Part shown: piece after piece, positions 54,099-63,979 of the stretch | Layout: every line of letters begins with the position of its first letter | Position numbering within the stretch: position 1 is the stretch's first letter | Assembly (NCBI RefSeq): GCF_900111995.1 | Contig: NZ_FOKF01000004.1 | Location: 62,001 to 126,000, forward strand | Length of the DNA: 64,000 nucleotides | DNA from: Collimonas sp. OK607 | Lineage (GTDB): Bacteria; Pseudomonadota; Gammaproteobacteria; Burkholderiales; Burkholderiaceae_D | Direction of reading: 5' to 3' | Made by a program: the position numbers and the translations under genes | The notes under the pieces: generated by a model | The model's database searches: none | The model's input: only the letters and a program-made list of their open reading frames with translations | What the model was told of the DNA's origin: nothing

Positions 54099-55331
54099 TC
54101 AGGCGAGCGGTGCCGGCAGGCGTTGCAGCACGCGCACCTCGGAGTCGAATATGATCCACGCTTGCACTACGAAACCTGCCAGCGCCAGCACCAGGCAGGC
54201 CGATTCACCCCAGCGTGCGCCGACCAGGCCGCCAAGCGCTGCGCCAATCGGACGCGCTCCTGTATTCACGGTGAGGAAAATCGCCGATACCCGTCCCAGC
54301 ATGGCGCCGGGCGTAACCGTCTGGCGCAACGTGGTTGAGGTGATAACCCAGATAATCGGGCCGACACCGAACAGAAAGAAAGCCACGGCCGCCAACACGC
54401 CGCTCGGAAATGCGAGTGTCGCCACCGTCGTGAGCGCAGCCAGTACCGAGATCACCGGGCCGAGCTGGATCGCGCGCCCAAACGGCAGCCGCGCTACTAC
54501 GTGCGAGGTTAGCAGCGCGCCCACCATCATGCCTACGCCATATGCCCCAAGCGTCATGCCGACCTCGCCGGCAGTGAGTCCGAGCTTTCGCACCGCGTAA
54601 GGCACATAGGCAGCCTGCAATACAAACCAGGAAATGTTCCAGGCCACGGCGGTCAACAGGATCGGCCGCAGCAAATTATCGCGCCAGACCAGGTGTGCAC
54701 CATCGCGTAACTCGAGCAAGGGATGACGGGCTGGCGCTGGCGTGCGCTGTGGTTCACGCAGTTGCAGCAGCAACACCACTGCCGATCCGGAGAGCATGGC
54801 AGCCAACACGAATGCGGCCGAGGCGCCGGCCCAGGAAGTCAGCGCGCCACCCAATGCCGGACCGGCGGCAAAAGCGGCGCTGCGTGCAAGTTCCAGCCGG
54901 CCGTTGGCTTTCGCAAGGTTCTCGCGCTCTACCAGCGCCGGTACCAGGGCAGGCGCGGCGACACTGAAACCTACCGTGCCGACGGCGCCGATGAAGCCTA
55001 GCACCGCCAGCAATTCGATCGACAGATGGTTCAGGAGAATCGCGGCCAGCACGCCAAGCAAGGCCAACATGCGTAGCGCTTCGGCGGCCACCATCAGGCG
55101 GCGGCGCGAGGTACGGTCAGCCAGCAAGCCGAAAGGAATCGACAACAGAAGAAACGGCAACGATTGCACCGCCGCCAGCATGCCGATTTCGCCAGGCCCT
55201 GCGCCTAGCATCAGTACGGCCATGATCGGTGCGGCCGCCAGGCTCAATTGCTCAGCCGATTGTGCAGCCAGGTTAGACCATGTGAGCGCTACCAGGGAGC
55301 GAGGAAGGACGGGGGAAAGTTTTGAAGTCAT
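54099..55331 (-). CDS. MFS transporter, drug/siderophore exporter type
   Basis: A 410-residue protein with about 12 helices, related in look to EntS-type exporters. The N-terminal LVALTWSNLAAQSAEQL and GLLADRTSRRRLMVAAEALR (the loop 2-3 motif) are typical, and VLFLFGVGPIIW-like helices follow in the second half. It lies 105 bases upstream of the MHS gene and is divergent in role from it. The start ATG 55331 has GGAAAGT-like weak signal only. Export of a small molecule is likely; the compound is unknown. Confidence 0.8.
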   Translation of the reverse strand: MTSKLSPVLPRSLVALTWSNLAAQSAEQLSLAAAPIMAVLMLGAGPGEIGMLAAVQSLPFLLLSIPFGLLADRTSRRRLMVAAEALRMLALLGVLAAILLNHLSIELLAVLGFIGAVGTVGFSVAAPALVPALVERENLAKANGRLELARSAAFAAGPALGGALTSWAGASAAFVLAAMLSGSAVVLLLQLREPQRTPAPARHPLLELRDGAHLVWRDNLLRPILLTAVAWNISWFVLQAAYVPYAVRKLGLTAGEVGMTLGAYGVGMMVGALLTSHVVARLPFGRAIQLGPVISVLAALTTVATLAFPSGVLAAVAFFLFGVGPIIWVITSTTLRQTVTPGAMLGRVSAIFLTVNTGARPIGAALGGLVGARWGESACLVLALAGFVVQAWIIFDSEVRVLQRLPAPLA

Positions 55332-55440
55332 GAAATTTCTTTATTTTTCTTGGAAAACGGAGTGTAGTGCCGGTGCCGGCAGCAAACACTCCGTTTCTTG
55401 GCGCGCAATTCGCGTGCGCGCCGGTGAACGCATCTGACGC

Positions 55441-57045
55441 CTAACGCCGTTGTGGCGGTGTCAGCACGCTCGGCAAAGCCTTGGCCAGCGTCTCTGGATA
55501 ATCCTGGCTGTAGTGGAGCCCGCGACTTTCATGGCGAGACAGCGCGCTTTCTACGATCAGCGAGGCCACCTGCACCAGGTTGCGTAACTCCAGCAAATCG
55601 CGGCTGATGCGGAAGTGGGCGTAGTACTCGTCGATCTCTTCTTTCAGCAAACGGATCCGATGCTGAGCCCGCTCCAGGCGTTTATTGGTGCGCACGATGC
55701 CAACATAATTCCACATGAAGCGCCGCAATTCATCCCAGTTATGGGAAATCACGACTTCCTCGTCGGCGTCGGTCACGCGGCTTTCGTCCCAGGCTGGCAG
55801 CGGTATCGCTTTCGGCTTCTCTTGCTGCGCGATGAATTTAGCGGTGGCACGGCCGACTACAACGCATTCCAGCAGCGAATTGCTGGCAAGGCGGTTGGCG
55901 CCATGCAGACCCGTATAGGCGGTTTCGCCGACTGCGTACAAACCAGGCAAGTCGGTGCGGCCGTTGAGGTCGGTAACGATGCCGCCACAAGTGAAATGGA
56001 CTGCAGGCACCACCGGAATCGCCTGTTTGGTGATGTCGATGCCGAGTTCCATGCAACGGGCATAGATGGTCGGGAAATGCTCTTTCAGGAATTCCGGCGA
56101 CTTGTGCGTGATGTCGAGGTCGACATGGTCGAGGCCGCGTTTCTTCATCTCGAAGTCGATCGCCCGCGCCACCACGTCGCGCGGCGCGAGTTCGGCCCGT
56201 TCATCGTGTGCCGGCATGAAGCGCAGGCCGGCATCGGCACCTTCTGTATCCGGCAATTTGAGTACGCCACCTTCGCCGCGTATCGCTTCGGTGATCAGGA
56301 ACGACTTGGCATAGGGATGGTACAGGCAGGTCGGATGGAACTGGATGAATTCCATGTTCGCTACCCGGCAACCGGCGCGCCAGGCCATGGCGATGCCGTC
56401 GCCGGTGGCGCTGTCGGGATTGGTGGTGTACAGGTAGACCTTGCCGGCGCCGCCGGTTGCCAGCACCGTATGGTTGGCAGCCAGGGTCAGCACTTTGCCG
56501 GTCTTGACGTTTTTTGCGTACAGGCCGAGGCAGCGGGGAGCGCTATCGCCAGTGGCAACCTTTTTCGACGTGATCAAGTCGATTGCGTAATGATCTTCCA
56601 GCAGCGTGATGTTGGGATGGGCGCGCACCTTTTGTTCCAACGTGGCTTGCACCGCATGGCCGGTGGCGTCGGCGGCATGGATGATGCGCCGCTGGCTGTG
56701 GCCGCCTTCGCGGGTCAGGTGAAAGCCCAGTTCCGCGCTGGCGTCAGGCGTGAAGGGTACGCCTTGTTCGATCAGCCATTCAATTGCGGCGCGGCCGTTT
56801 TCAACAATGAAGCGGGTTGCGCTTTCGTCGCATAAACCGGCGCCTGCAACCAGGGTGTCGTTGATATGCTGTTCGTGGCTGTCGCCGGAATCGAGCACAG
56901 CGGCGATGCCGCCCTGGGCCCAGTTGCTGGCGCCGTCGAGCAGCGCGCGTTTGGAGATGACTGCAACTTTGTTGGTTTCAGCGAGGTGCAGCGCGACCGA
57001 CAGGCCTGCCAGCCCGCTACCGATAATGGCGACATCGAATTTCAT
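55441..57045 (-). CDS. nadB: L-aspartate oxidase
   Basis: A 534-residue FAD enzyme that oxidises L-aspartate to iminoaspartate, the first step of de novo NAD synthesis. [19 protein letters not shown] binds [14 protein letters not shown] and [18 protein letters not shown] are hallmarks of the succinate dehydrogenase/NadB group, and [20 protein letters not shown] and FIQFHPTCL are the substrate site. AEQ-poor differences from fumarate reductase rule out that function: it has no anchor or heme segment. nadA and nadC lie 5 kb away on the other strand, with peptidase and MFS genes between. Confidence 0.94.
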   Translation of the reverse strand: MKFDVAIIGSGLAGLSVALHLAETNKVAVISKRALLDGASNWAQGGIAAVLDSGDSHEQHINDTLVAGAGLCDESATRFIVENGRAAIEWLIEQGVPFTPDASAELGFHLTREGGHSQRRIIHAADATGHAVQATLEQKVRAHPNITLLEDHYAIDLITSKKVATGDSAPRCLGLYAKNVKTGKVLTLAANHTVLATGGAGKVYLYTTNPDSATGDGIAMAWRAGCRVANMEFIQFHPTCLYHPYAKSFLITEAIRGEGGVLKLPDTEGADAGLRFMPAHDERAELAPRDVVARAIDFEMKKRGLDHVDLDITHKSPEFLKEHFPTIYARCMELGIDITKQAIPVVPAVHFTCGGIVTDLNGRTDLPGLYAVGETAYTGLHGANRLASNSLLECVVVGRATAKFIAQQEKPKAIPLPAWDESRVTDADEEVVISHNWDELRRFMWNYVGIVRTNKRLERAQHRIRLLKEEIDEYYAHFRISRDLLELRNLVQVASLIVESALSRHESRGLHYSQDYPETLAKALPSVLTPPQRR

Positions 57046-57162
57046 GGTGAATGTGTGGTTATTTGTTCTTTTAATCTGGATCGCCCCGAACCGGAGTCCG
57101 GAGCGATGTCTCTACTACCTTCTGTTGCGGTACCGCTGTGTTGCCAGCTGCTTTGTATCTGA

Positions 57163-58374
57163 TTAATCGACGATCACCGGCTTGACCTTGGCCGCAGCCT
57201 GCTTGGCGCGTATGCGCGCGGTCTCGACGTCGTCGCCGGTAGCCAGCGCGACGCCCATGCGACGGCGCTGGAACGACTCCGGTTTGCCGAACAGGCGAAT
57301 ATCCACGCCTGGAACCCGCAACGCGTCTGCCACGCCTTCAAAGGCAATGCCCTTGGCGTCGTGCTGGCCGTAGATAACCGCCGAAGCCGCCGGACTGCGC
57401 AGGGCAACGTTGACCGGCAAGCCGAGGATGGCCTTGGCATGCAACTCGAATTCATTTTGCTGCTGGCTGGCCATGGTAACCATGCCGGTGTCGTGCGGGC
57501 GCGGGCTGACTTCGGAGAACCAGACCATCTCGTTCTTGACGAACAGCTCGACGCCGAACAAGCCCAGGCCGCCGAGGTTGTCGGTGACTTTCTTGGCGAT
57601 ATCGCGCGCCTTGAGCAGCGCTTCGGGATGCATTGGATGCGGCTGCCAGGATTCGACGTAATCGCCTTGCACCTGGACGTGGCCGATCGGCTCGCAGAAA
57701 TGGGTGGCGATGCTGCCATCCTGTTGTAGCGCTCTGACAGTCAACAGCGTAATTTCATAATCGAAATCGATAAAACCTTCAACGATGACGCGTCCGGAAT
57801 CAACCCGGCCGCCGGCTGCGGCATAGGCCCAGGCAGCTTCTATTTCGCTGGCGCTGTCGAGTTTCGACTGGCCTTTGCCGGAGGACGACATGACCGGCTT
57901 GATCACGCACGGAAAACCGATAGCCGAGCAGGCGGCTTTCAATTCATCCAGGTTATTGGCGAAGCGGTAAGGCGAAGTTGCCAGCCCCAGCGTCTCGCCG
58001 GCCAGGCGGCGGATGCCTTCGCGGTTCATGGTCAGCCAGGCGGCACGCGCCGTCGGGATCACGGTGACCTTTCCGGCCGCTTCCAGCGCGACCAGCGTTT
58101 CGGTGGCAATCGCTTCGATTTCCGGCACCACCAGATCAGGCTTCTCTTGCGCAATCAGCGCTTCCAGCGCCGCGCCGTCGGCCATGTTGATGACATGCGA
58201 GCGATGCGCGACCTGATGGCCGGGGGCGTTCGGATAGCGGTCGACGGCAATCACTTCAACACCCAGTCGTTGCAGCGAGATGATGACTTCTTTGCCGAGT
58301 TCGCCGGAGCCCAGCAACATGACTTTGGTGGCGGAAGGGGAGAGCGGGGTACCGATTCTGTTTGGTGTCTTCAT
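57163..58374 (-). CDS. purT: Formate-dependent phosphoribosylglycinamide formyltransferase
   Basis: A 403-residue ATP-grasp enzyme that formylates GAR with formate and ATP in purine synthesis. [19 protein letters not shown] and the [13 protein letters not shown] segment are PurT-specific. [13 protein letters not shown] is the ATP-grasp glycine loop, followed by the Lys/Glu residues of the nucleotide site, and [28 protein letters not shown] is the metal-binding part. It is an alternative to the folate-dependent PurN. Length and start match the family. It stands alone on the minus strand. Confidence 0.95.
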   Translation of the reverse strand: MKTPNRIGTPLSPSATKVMLLGSGELGKEVIISLQRLGVEVIAVDRYPNAPGHQVAHRSHVINMADGAALEALIAQEKPDLVVPEIEAIATETLVALEAAGKVTVIPTARAAWLTMNREGIRRLAGETLGLATSPYRFANNLDELKAACSAIGFPCVIKPVMSSSGKGQSKLDSASEIEAAWAYAAAGGRVDSGRVIVEGFIDFDYEITLLTVRALQQDGSIATHFCEPIGHVQVQGDYVESWQPHPMHPEALLKARDIAKKVTDNLGGLGLFGVELFVKNEMVWFSEVSPRPHDTGMVTMASQQQNEFELHAKAILGLPVNVALRSPAASAVIYGQHDAKGIAFEGVADALRVPGVDIRLFGKPESFQRRRMGVALATGDDVETARIRAKQAAAKVKPVIVD

Positions 58375-58565
58375 TTTGGAAAGGAGCTGCGGCGCATGAC
58401 GCGCCGTTTAATCGTTGATGGGTGAAGTAGATGATGGCAGTTCGTAAATAAGAGGGCGTGTATTTTTAGAGTCCGGCCGCTAACTAAACTAGGCAAGGTT
58501 AAGCATTATCGTTGGCCAACGCCCGACAATACCAAATATCGAGGCGCATGGACAGTTGGCAGAAT

Positions 58566-58602
58566 GAAAAAAGCCGCCAGAATCATCTGGCGGCTCTTTT
58601 TA
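58566..58602 (-). terminator. Rho-independent terminator after the MFS gene
   Basis: The inverted repeat AGCCGCCAGA ... TCTGGCGGCT is flanked by AAAAAA on the left and TTTTT on the right. It lies just beyond the stop of the minus-strand MFS gene at 58644 and could work in both directions. Confidence 0.88.
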
Positions 58603-58643
58603 CGCTGCTCAGGCATAGCCGTAAGGATATGCCATATCGTTGA

Positions 58644-60329
58644 TTAGCGCTCGGCCTGGTAAATATCGTAGTCTTTGGTTTCCTTGACAAACAGCATGCC
58701 GATGACAAACGTGGCTGCCGCGATGATGATCGGATACCACAAACCATAGTAGATATCGCCCTTGAACGCCACCAGTGCAAAGGCGGTTGTTGGCAGCAAA
58801 CCGCCGAACCAGCCGTTGCCGATATGGTAAGGCATCGACATCGAGGTATAGCGGATGCGGGTCGGGAACATTTCCACCAGCATTGCTGCGATCGGCCCGT
58901 AAACCATGGTCACGTAGATCACCAGGATGAATAGCAGCAACAGCACCATCGGCTTGTTCATCTGATCCGGATCGGCCTTGCTTGGATAGCCTGCGCCTTT
59001 GATGTCGCCGGCCAGTTCTGCCGAGAACGCCTTGTCCTTGGCGGCAGCATCTTCTTTCGACAAGCCGTTGGCGTCATACGAAGTCAGGATCTTTTCGCCG
59101 ATCTTGATCGTGGCAACCGAACCCGGAGCACCGACGACGTTCTCATAGTTCACCGAAGCGGCCGACAGCTTGGCTTTGGCAATATCGCAAGACGATGTGA
59201 ACTTCTTGGTGCCGGTAGGGTTGAACTGGAACTGGCAAGTGGCTGGATCGGCAGTGACGATCACCGGTGCATTCTTCAGTGCCGCTTCCAGCGCCGGATT
59301 TGCATAGTGCGTCAGGCCGGAAAAGATCGGGAAGTAGGTCAGCGCTGCAATCAGGCAGCCGGCCATGATGATGGGTTTGCGGCCGATCTTGTCGGACAGC
59401 GTACCGAAGATCACGAAGAACGGCGTGCCCAGCAACAAGGCGAGCGCAATCAGGATGTTGGCGGTCGACATGTCCACCTTCAGCGACTGGGTCAGGAAGA
59501 ACAGGGCGTAGAACTGACCTGTGTACCAGACCACTGCCTGGCCGGCGGTCAGGCCGATCAGCGCCAGGATCACCAGTTTCAGGTTTTTCCATTGGCCGAA
59601 AGCTTCTGTCAAAGGTGCTTTGGAAGTCTTGCCTTCTGCCTTCATCTTGGCAAAGGCCGGCGATTCATTCATCGACAGACGGATCCAGACTGACACCGCC
59701 AGCAGCACGACTGAGAGCAGGAAAGGAATGCGCCAGCCCCAGGCCGAAAACGCTTCTTCGCCGACGGCGCTACGTACACCCAGGATCACCAGCAGCGACA
59801 GGAACAGGCCCAGTGTCGCGGTAGTTTGAATCCAGGAAGTGAACGCGCCGCGTTTGTCGTCCGGTGCATGTTCGGCGACATAGGTAGCGGCACCGCCATA
59901 CTCGCCGCCCAGTGCCAGGCCTTGCAAGATGCGCAGGGTAATCAGGATGATAGGCGCTGCAATGCCGATGGTGGCGTAATTCGGCAGGATGCCGACGATG
60001 AAGGTCGATGCACCCATGATCAGGATCGTCACCAGGAAGGTGAATTTACGGCCGATCATGTCGCCCAGGCGGCCAAACACCAGCGCGCCGAACGGGCGCA
60101 CGATAAAGCCCGCGGCAAACGCCAGCAATGCAAAAATGAAGCCGGTATTGGCATCTGTGCCGGAGAAAAACTGCTTGGCGATGATTGCCGCCAGCGAGCC
60201 GTACAGGTAGAAGTCGTACCATTCGAATACGGTGCCCAGGGAAGATGCAAAAATGACTTTGCGCTCCTCCGGTGTAATACCCCGTGTAGCAGGTTTAAGC
60301 CCACCTGCGGTAGGTTGTAATGTGGCCAT
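58644..60329 (-). CDS. MHS-family MFS transporter with a large soluble insertion
   Basis: A 561-residue proline/betaine-type carrier. VFEWYDFYLYGSLAAII and RPFGALVFGRLGDMIGRKFTF mark the MHS branch, and GLALGGEYGGAATYVAEHAP the mid-protein helix. Usual members have about 430-450 residues. Here an insertion of about 110 residues lies between the eighth and ninth helices (about 350-465), with two Cys residues and a polar composition, and is probably periplasmic. A hairpin follows the gene. Its substrate is unknown. Such long MHS proteins occur in other Burkholderiales, but this copy's insertion has no recognised domain. Confidence 0.88.
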   Translation of the reverse strand: MATLQPTAGGLKPATRGITPEERKVIFASSLGTVFEWYDFYLYGSLAAIIAKQFFSGTDANTGFIFALLAFAAGFIVRPFGALVFGRLGDMIGRKFTFLVTILIMGASTFIVGILPNYATIGIAAPIILITLRILQGLALGGEYGGAATYVAEHAPDDKRGAFTSWIQTTATLGLFLSLLVILGVRSAVGEEAFSAWGWRIPFLLSVVLLAVSVWIRLSMNESPAFAKMKAEGKTSKAPLTEAFGQWKNLKLVILALIGLTAGQAVVWYTGQFYALFFLTQSLKVDMSTANILIALALLLGTPFFVIFGTLSDKIGRKPIIMAGCLIAALTYFPIFSGLTHYANPALEAALKNAPVIVTADPATCQFQFNPTGTKKFTSSCDIAKAKLSAASVNYENVVGAPGSVATIKIGEKILTSYDANGLSKEDAAAKDKAFSAELAGDIKGAGYPSKADPDQMNKPMVLLLLFILVIYVTMVYGPIAAMLVEMFPTRIRYTSMSMPYHIGNGWFGGLLPTTAFALVAFKGDIYYGLWYPIIIAAATFVIGMLFVKETKDYDIYQAER

Positions 60330-60535
60330 GCCGGTCTCCTTGATTATTTATATTTGGTACAGCTAATCTGGAGTGTGCAGGCTAAACCTTACGCGGGACT
60401 TGCTTGAAACTTACCAGAAACTTACATGCCGGAAGTGGCGGACGGCTTTAGATATCCAGGATTAAGTGGGAGAATCCACGAACTGAAGTTTTGTGTTTCT
60501 CGATACTATCGTCCAAAACATTTCTAAAGGCTCTC

Positions 60536-61282
60536 ATGAACGCGATCTCCTCTGACATCGAAGCAGTTTTCAACTCACCCGTTGTGGCGGCATTGCGAGC
60601 CGATCTGGCGTTGGCTCTGCGTGCTGCAGCGCATCACGGATTAGGAGAGGGAGTTTGTAATCATTTCAGCGTGGCATTGCCGGATCGCAGCGATCTGTTC
60701 CTCCTCAATCCGCGTGGCCTGATGTGGGGCGAGATACAAGCCGGCGATATCGTGATGATTGACGCGACCGGCCGCAAACTCGCCGGCCGGCACGAAGTTG
60801 AGCCCACCGCAATGTTCATTCATGCAGCGATTCACCGTATCGCCCGCAAAAATTGCGTGCTTCACACTCATATGCCTTATGCAACGGCTCTGACGCTGAC
60901 AGAGGCCCGCGGCCTGGACACGACGTTGTCGCAGAATGCGATGCGTTATCACGGCCGGATCGCCATCGATGACCAGTACAATGGATTGGCGCTGGATGGA
61001 TCCGAAGGCGAGCGTATCGCCAATGCAATGTCTGGCGCCGACGTCGTTTTTCTTGGCAATCATGGCGTGGTGGTCTGCGGCGAGCGGATCGACTACGCTT
61101 ACGACGATTTGTATTATCTGGAGCGAGCTTGCACCGCGCAAGTCCTGGCTAGCTCTACCGGCAGCGCTTTGCGGCCAGTACGCGCGGAATTGGCAGAGCG
61201 CGTTGCGCAACAATTGCAGGGGGAACGCTTGCAGTCGACGCTTTTTTTCGAAGCCTTACGCCGGATATTGAACCCGGATTGA
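60536..61282 (+). CDS. Class II aldolase/adducin-family protein
   Basis: A 248-residue protein of the class II aldolase fold, which handles sugar phosphates and other aldols with a bound metal. VLHTHMPYATALTLT gives the metal-binding His pair, EVEPTAMFIHAAIHR precedes it, and LGNHGVVVCGE carries the later His. The start ATG 60536 is chosen because AAAGG lies just upstream; the open frame begins at 60491. A hairpin at 61399-61430 lies about 115 bases after the stop. Family members without a clear partner are often annotated only as aldolases; the substrate is unknown. Confidence 0.85.
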   Translation: MNAISSDIEAVFNSPVVAALRADLALALRAAAHHGLGEGVCNHFSVALPDRSDLFLLNPRGLMWGEIQAGDIVMIDATGRKLAGRHEVEPTAMFIHAAIHRIARKNCVLHTHMPYATALTLTEARGLDTTLSQNAMRYHGRIAIDDQYNGLALDGSEGERIANAMSGADVVFLGNHGVVVCGERIDYAYDDLYYLERACTAQVLASSTGSALRPVRAELAERVAQQLQGERLQSTLFFEALRRILNPD

Positions 61283-61815
61283 ATCCGCGCTACGGCAGCT
61301 ATCGACGCTTTGCACCCCTGTCATTACTGACAGCTGCGCCGATCTCGTAGTAAAGCTACAATAAGCCGTCTCCTCAACTCTCCCCGAGTGTGGATCCTGC
61401 CCGTGACCGCAAGGTATCACGGGCTTTTTTTGCCTGTCCGCCATAGACAAAAACCGGTGGCAAGAATGACGACAGGGACGAGCATTGCCATGCTTACGTC
61501 ATACCGCTGTCATGTTAGCCCGGTAGGATTCGACATGTTGATTTAGTGCTCACTCATAAAGACCAACTCAATCAATCGGGCAGGGGCTTTTCGAAGGGTG
61601 TTTTGCCATCAGCAGGTTGGCCGGTAGCCTCGATCACCGGCACCAGTTTCGTTGTATCTTGTTGTATTCCAGTCAACCCGCTGCCGTAAGGTGCGCGGGT
61701 TTTGTTTTTTTGCGTTTTTGTATATTTTTGTTTCTTGGCCCGGGCGCATCAGTGCCATCGCTGATCGTTATAATGTTTTGTCATCCGTACAAAACTGTTC
61801 AGTCCTAAAAAACAC
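61283..61815 (+). other. Intergenic region of about 530 bases
   Basis: Apart from the hairpin at 61399-61430 no gene is recognised. The stretch 61640-61800 is AT-rich and holds short ORFs without ribosome sites. A small RNA cannot be excluded, but none is identifiable. Confidence 0.35.
61399..61430 (+). terminator. Rho-independent terminator
   Basis: GCCCGTGA and its complement TCACGGGC form a stem with a 10-base loop followed by TTTTTTT. It lies about 115 bases after the class II aldolase gene, so it may end that transcript or a short untranslated RNA between the two. Confidence 0.88.
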
Positions 61816-62517
61816 ATGCCAATGCCAGAAAATGACATGACCGGAATCATTTTTCCGGAAATGCCCGAGTCTATCCGCCAGGCCACCTTGCGTTATACGG
61901 TCGATGCGGGACAACTGGCTGGCCTGGAAGCCGGCGGCATTGTTTTGCCTGAGAGCCTGGAAAATGCGGTGTTAAAACGGCAAGTCGAATTCGCCGCGGG
62001 CAGGTTTTGCGCGCGCGAAGCGCTGCAACAGCTGGGCTGCGAGAGCCGGGCGACGCTTGCGATCGGCCAGCATCGGGCGCCGCTCTGGCCCGCCGGCTAC
62101 CTGGGCTCGATCAGCCACGGCGACGGACTGGCGATTGCCGTTGTGACTACCGCCAAGGCATGGCGCGGGTTGGGAATCGATATTGAACGGATCCTCACCA
62201 ATGCAGCAGCAGAACCGCTGGTTGAGCACTTGATGACAGCGGCAGAGCTGGCCGTCGGCAATGCTGCCGGCCAGCCCCTTGCACGTTGGCTGAGCCTGGT
62301 TTTCTCGGCTAAGGAAAGCTTGTTCAAAGCGCTTTATCCTTTTGTCGGACGCTATTTCGATTTTCTGGATGCCGAGGTGTGCGAGCTGCAAGAACAACAA
62401 TCCTGCCTCACGCTAAGGCTGGTGACAACATTGTCGCCGTCATGCGTGAAAGGCAGCCTGTATTGTGTCCGATATAGTTATTTCTCAAATAATGTTGCGA
62501 CGCTATGCCTGCTTTGA
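61816..62517 (+). CDS. 4'-phosphopantetheinyl transferase (EntD/Sfp superfamily)
   Basis: A 233-residue protein that transfers phosphopantetheine from CoA to a carrier protein. GIDIERI near residue 118 and WLSLVFSAKESLFKAL near 155-170 are the metal and substrate-binding motifs of the superfamily, and APLWPAGYLGSISHGDG precedes them. The gene is alone on its strand. No NRPS, PKS or carrier gene is in the window, so it may serve carrier proteins elsewhere. A weak ribosome site makes the start uncertain; Met8 is another option. Confidence 0.88.
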   Translation: MPMPENDMTGIIFPEMPESIRQATLRYTVDAGQLAGLEAGGIVLPESLENAVLKRQVEFAAGRFCAREALQQLGCESRATLAIGQHRAPLWPAGYLGSISHGDGLAIAVVTTAKAWRGLGIDIERILTNAAAEPLVEHLMTAAELAVGNAAGQPLARWLSLVFSAKESLFKALYPFVGRYFDFLDAEVCELQEQQSCLTLRLVTTLSPSCVKGSLYCVRYSYFSNNVATLCLL

Positions 62518-62571
62518 CGACTGGATATTTGCGGAGCGGCATCTATAATAAAAAGTCTCCTGGAGGCTTAT

Positions 62572-62820
62572 ATGAAGGCAGCGAAGATCATCGAGATGTG
62601 GAGCAGGGCGAGTCATCAGGTACCGCACACCAGTGACGACGATATCGTGCAGATGTTTGCCAACGAGATTGCAAAATTGTCATACAAGCTCACTGACGAA
62701 GAGTTATATCGGCTGATTGCGGTGGGGGCGTTGGTTTATCAGCGTGGTTTCCGGGAATTCGATGGAACCATCATGGCAGATCTGTTGATCAGGACTTTGC
62801 GCGAGGGTGGCCGGGCGTAG
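62572..62820 (+). CDS. Small hypothetical protein
   Basis: An 82-residue ORF with TGGAGG ending 5 bases before ATG 62572. It is mostly helical with a mixed charge pattern and no signal peptide or membrane helix. LSYKLTDEELYRLIAVGALVY is its most hydrophobic part. I do not recognise the family. It lies 54 bases after the transferase gene on the same strand and may be co-transcribed. Function unknown. Confidence 0.6.
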   Translation: MKAAKIIEMWSRASHQVPHTSDDDIVQMFANEIAKLSYKLTDEELYRLIAVGALVYQRGFREFDGTIMADLLIRTLREGGRA

Positions 62821-62855
62821 GGCGGGTGCTGCAGCAATACAATCCTCTTTCCCGA

Positions 62856-62890
62856 ATAAAAAAGCCTGCGTCCTTAGTGGTCGCAGGCTG
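62856..62890 (-). terminator. Rho-independent terminator of the minus-strand gene
   Basis: AGCCTGCG ... CGCAGGCT with a 10-base loop and AAAAAA on the left, which is a U-run in minus-strand RNA. It lies directly after the stop of the gene at 62915. Confidence 0.85.
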
Positions 62891-62914
62891 GCATGTGGGT
62901 GGTCGAAACGTAGA

Positions 62915-63136
62915 TTAAATCCGGTAGATTTTCTCGCCAGTCTGCACAATCACAAATTTCCCTTCCGAATACGGGTTCAGCGCACGCCCATCTGCCAGCT
63001 GGTAGGTTTTCGATACTGGCAGGCTACTGATTACGCCGTTTGCGGTGGCTCTTTCAATCGTGTTTTCATAACACTCTACATGATAGGCGTCCCCGGTTTC
63101 TTTGCCTTTGGCGTCGAATTTTTCTATTAAATCCAT
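62915..63136 (-). CDS. Small hypothetical protein
   Basis: A 73-residue ORF starting at ATG 63136, with AAGGAG about 6 bases upstream. The sequence MDLIEKFDAKGKETG and the following strands suggest a small beta-rich protein. KTYQLADGRALNPYSEGKF and a C-terminal KIYRI are visible. I do not recognise the family. It is followed by its own terminator. A clear ribosome site and codon use support it being real. Confidence 0.6.
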   Translation of the reverse strand: MDLIEKFDAKGKETGDAYHVECYENTIERATANGVISSLPVSKTYQLADGRALNPYSEGKFVIVQTGEKIYRI

Positions 63137-63338
63137 AAATGTCTCCTTGTGCATGAGGTTGGAATACCTGCGGTAACGATACCAGATTTTATTTCACAGT
63201 TGTAGTAATCAATGGCCGTCATCGACGGTCGCAATCGATGAGCGGACATAGCAGTGTAAATTCGATGCCTTGCTGCTATCCATCGCGGCGCGTACCATGA
63301 GGGTCGCAGCACGGCAAATACTTACAGAGGAAGCAGTA

Positions 63339-63701
63339 ATGAACGACAGTTTGACAAGAGATGAATACGACGCGCTGGGCCAGATCGGCAAGGGTGCGCA
63401 CGGCAGGGTGAGCGCTTGCGTGGCACGAAATACCAAGCGCCTGGCCGGACTGAAGTACATTGCGTATGAAAAAAACGGTGGCCTGTCCTTGACCGAAAAA
63501 GGCCAGCAGACCTTGTTCATCAGGAATTGCATAGATGGTTTGCGCGCCGTGGCGAGCGATCCTGGCGCCAAGCTTGCGGCTGATGTCGCGCTGTTCCTGG
63601 GGAAAAAGGGACATGTCATCGCCAGGTCTGCCGGCGACGGTTACGACATCACCGAAAAAGGGCGTGAATCCCTGGCCGATATCGATTCTTCGGCTCCCTG
63701 A
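63339..63701 (+). CDS. Hypothetical protein with two TEKG elements
   Basis: A 120-residue ORF starting at ATG 63339, with AGAGG about 8 bases upstream; the open frame begins at 63270. The sequences LTEKGQQTL (about 61-69) and ITEKGRESL (about 105-113) repeat a wing-like pattern found at the ends of winged-helix domains. KNGGLSLTEKG and GDGYDITEKG show the same turn before each. A DNA-binding role is possible but not shown. I do not recognise the family. Confidence 0.6.
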   Translation: MNDSLTRDEYDALGQIGKGAHGRVSACVARNTKRLAGLKYIAYEKNGGLSLTEKGQQTLFIRNCIDGLRAVASDPGAKLAADVALFLGKKGHVIARSAGDGYDITEKGRESLADIDSSAP

Positions 63702-63859
63702 ATCGCGCTGGAGTTGCCGCCGAAGCAGTTATTTACGCTGTCGCCTTTGGGGGCAATCAAGCCGTAGCGCAAGTTGTTGCAAGTCCGGCCCGAAGTACTA
63801 ACCTTGTGCGTTCGGTAAAAAATCATATAAATCAAAGGCTTGATTGAAATTAGTGATAG

Positions 63860-63894
63860 TTATCCACAGGACTGTCCACAATTTCTGTGGGTAA
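63860..63894. promoter_or_regulatory. Inverted pair of DnaA-box-like sites
   Basis: TTATCCACA (63860-63868) matches the DnaA box consensus TTATNCACA. TGTGGGTAA (63886-63894) is the reverse complement of TTACCCACA, one base off. A third weaker TGTCCACA lies between them. The arms GTTATCCACAG and CTGTGGGTAAC form an imperfect hairpin. It lies in the promoter region of the gene starting at 63980. Confidence 0.45.
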
Positions 63895-63979
63895 CTTTCA
63901 ATCATCATTTGCTTTGGCTGAATCCATCCGGACTTATCTGAATCCACCCGAATCTATCCCGTAATGTTGAAGGAGAACC

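Noticed and set aside
63840-63900. DnaA boxes as a chromosome replication origin
   Set aside because: Only one perfect and one near box are seen, and no dnaA, dnaN, parA or gidA gene lies nearby.
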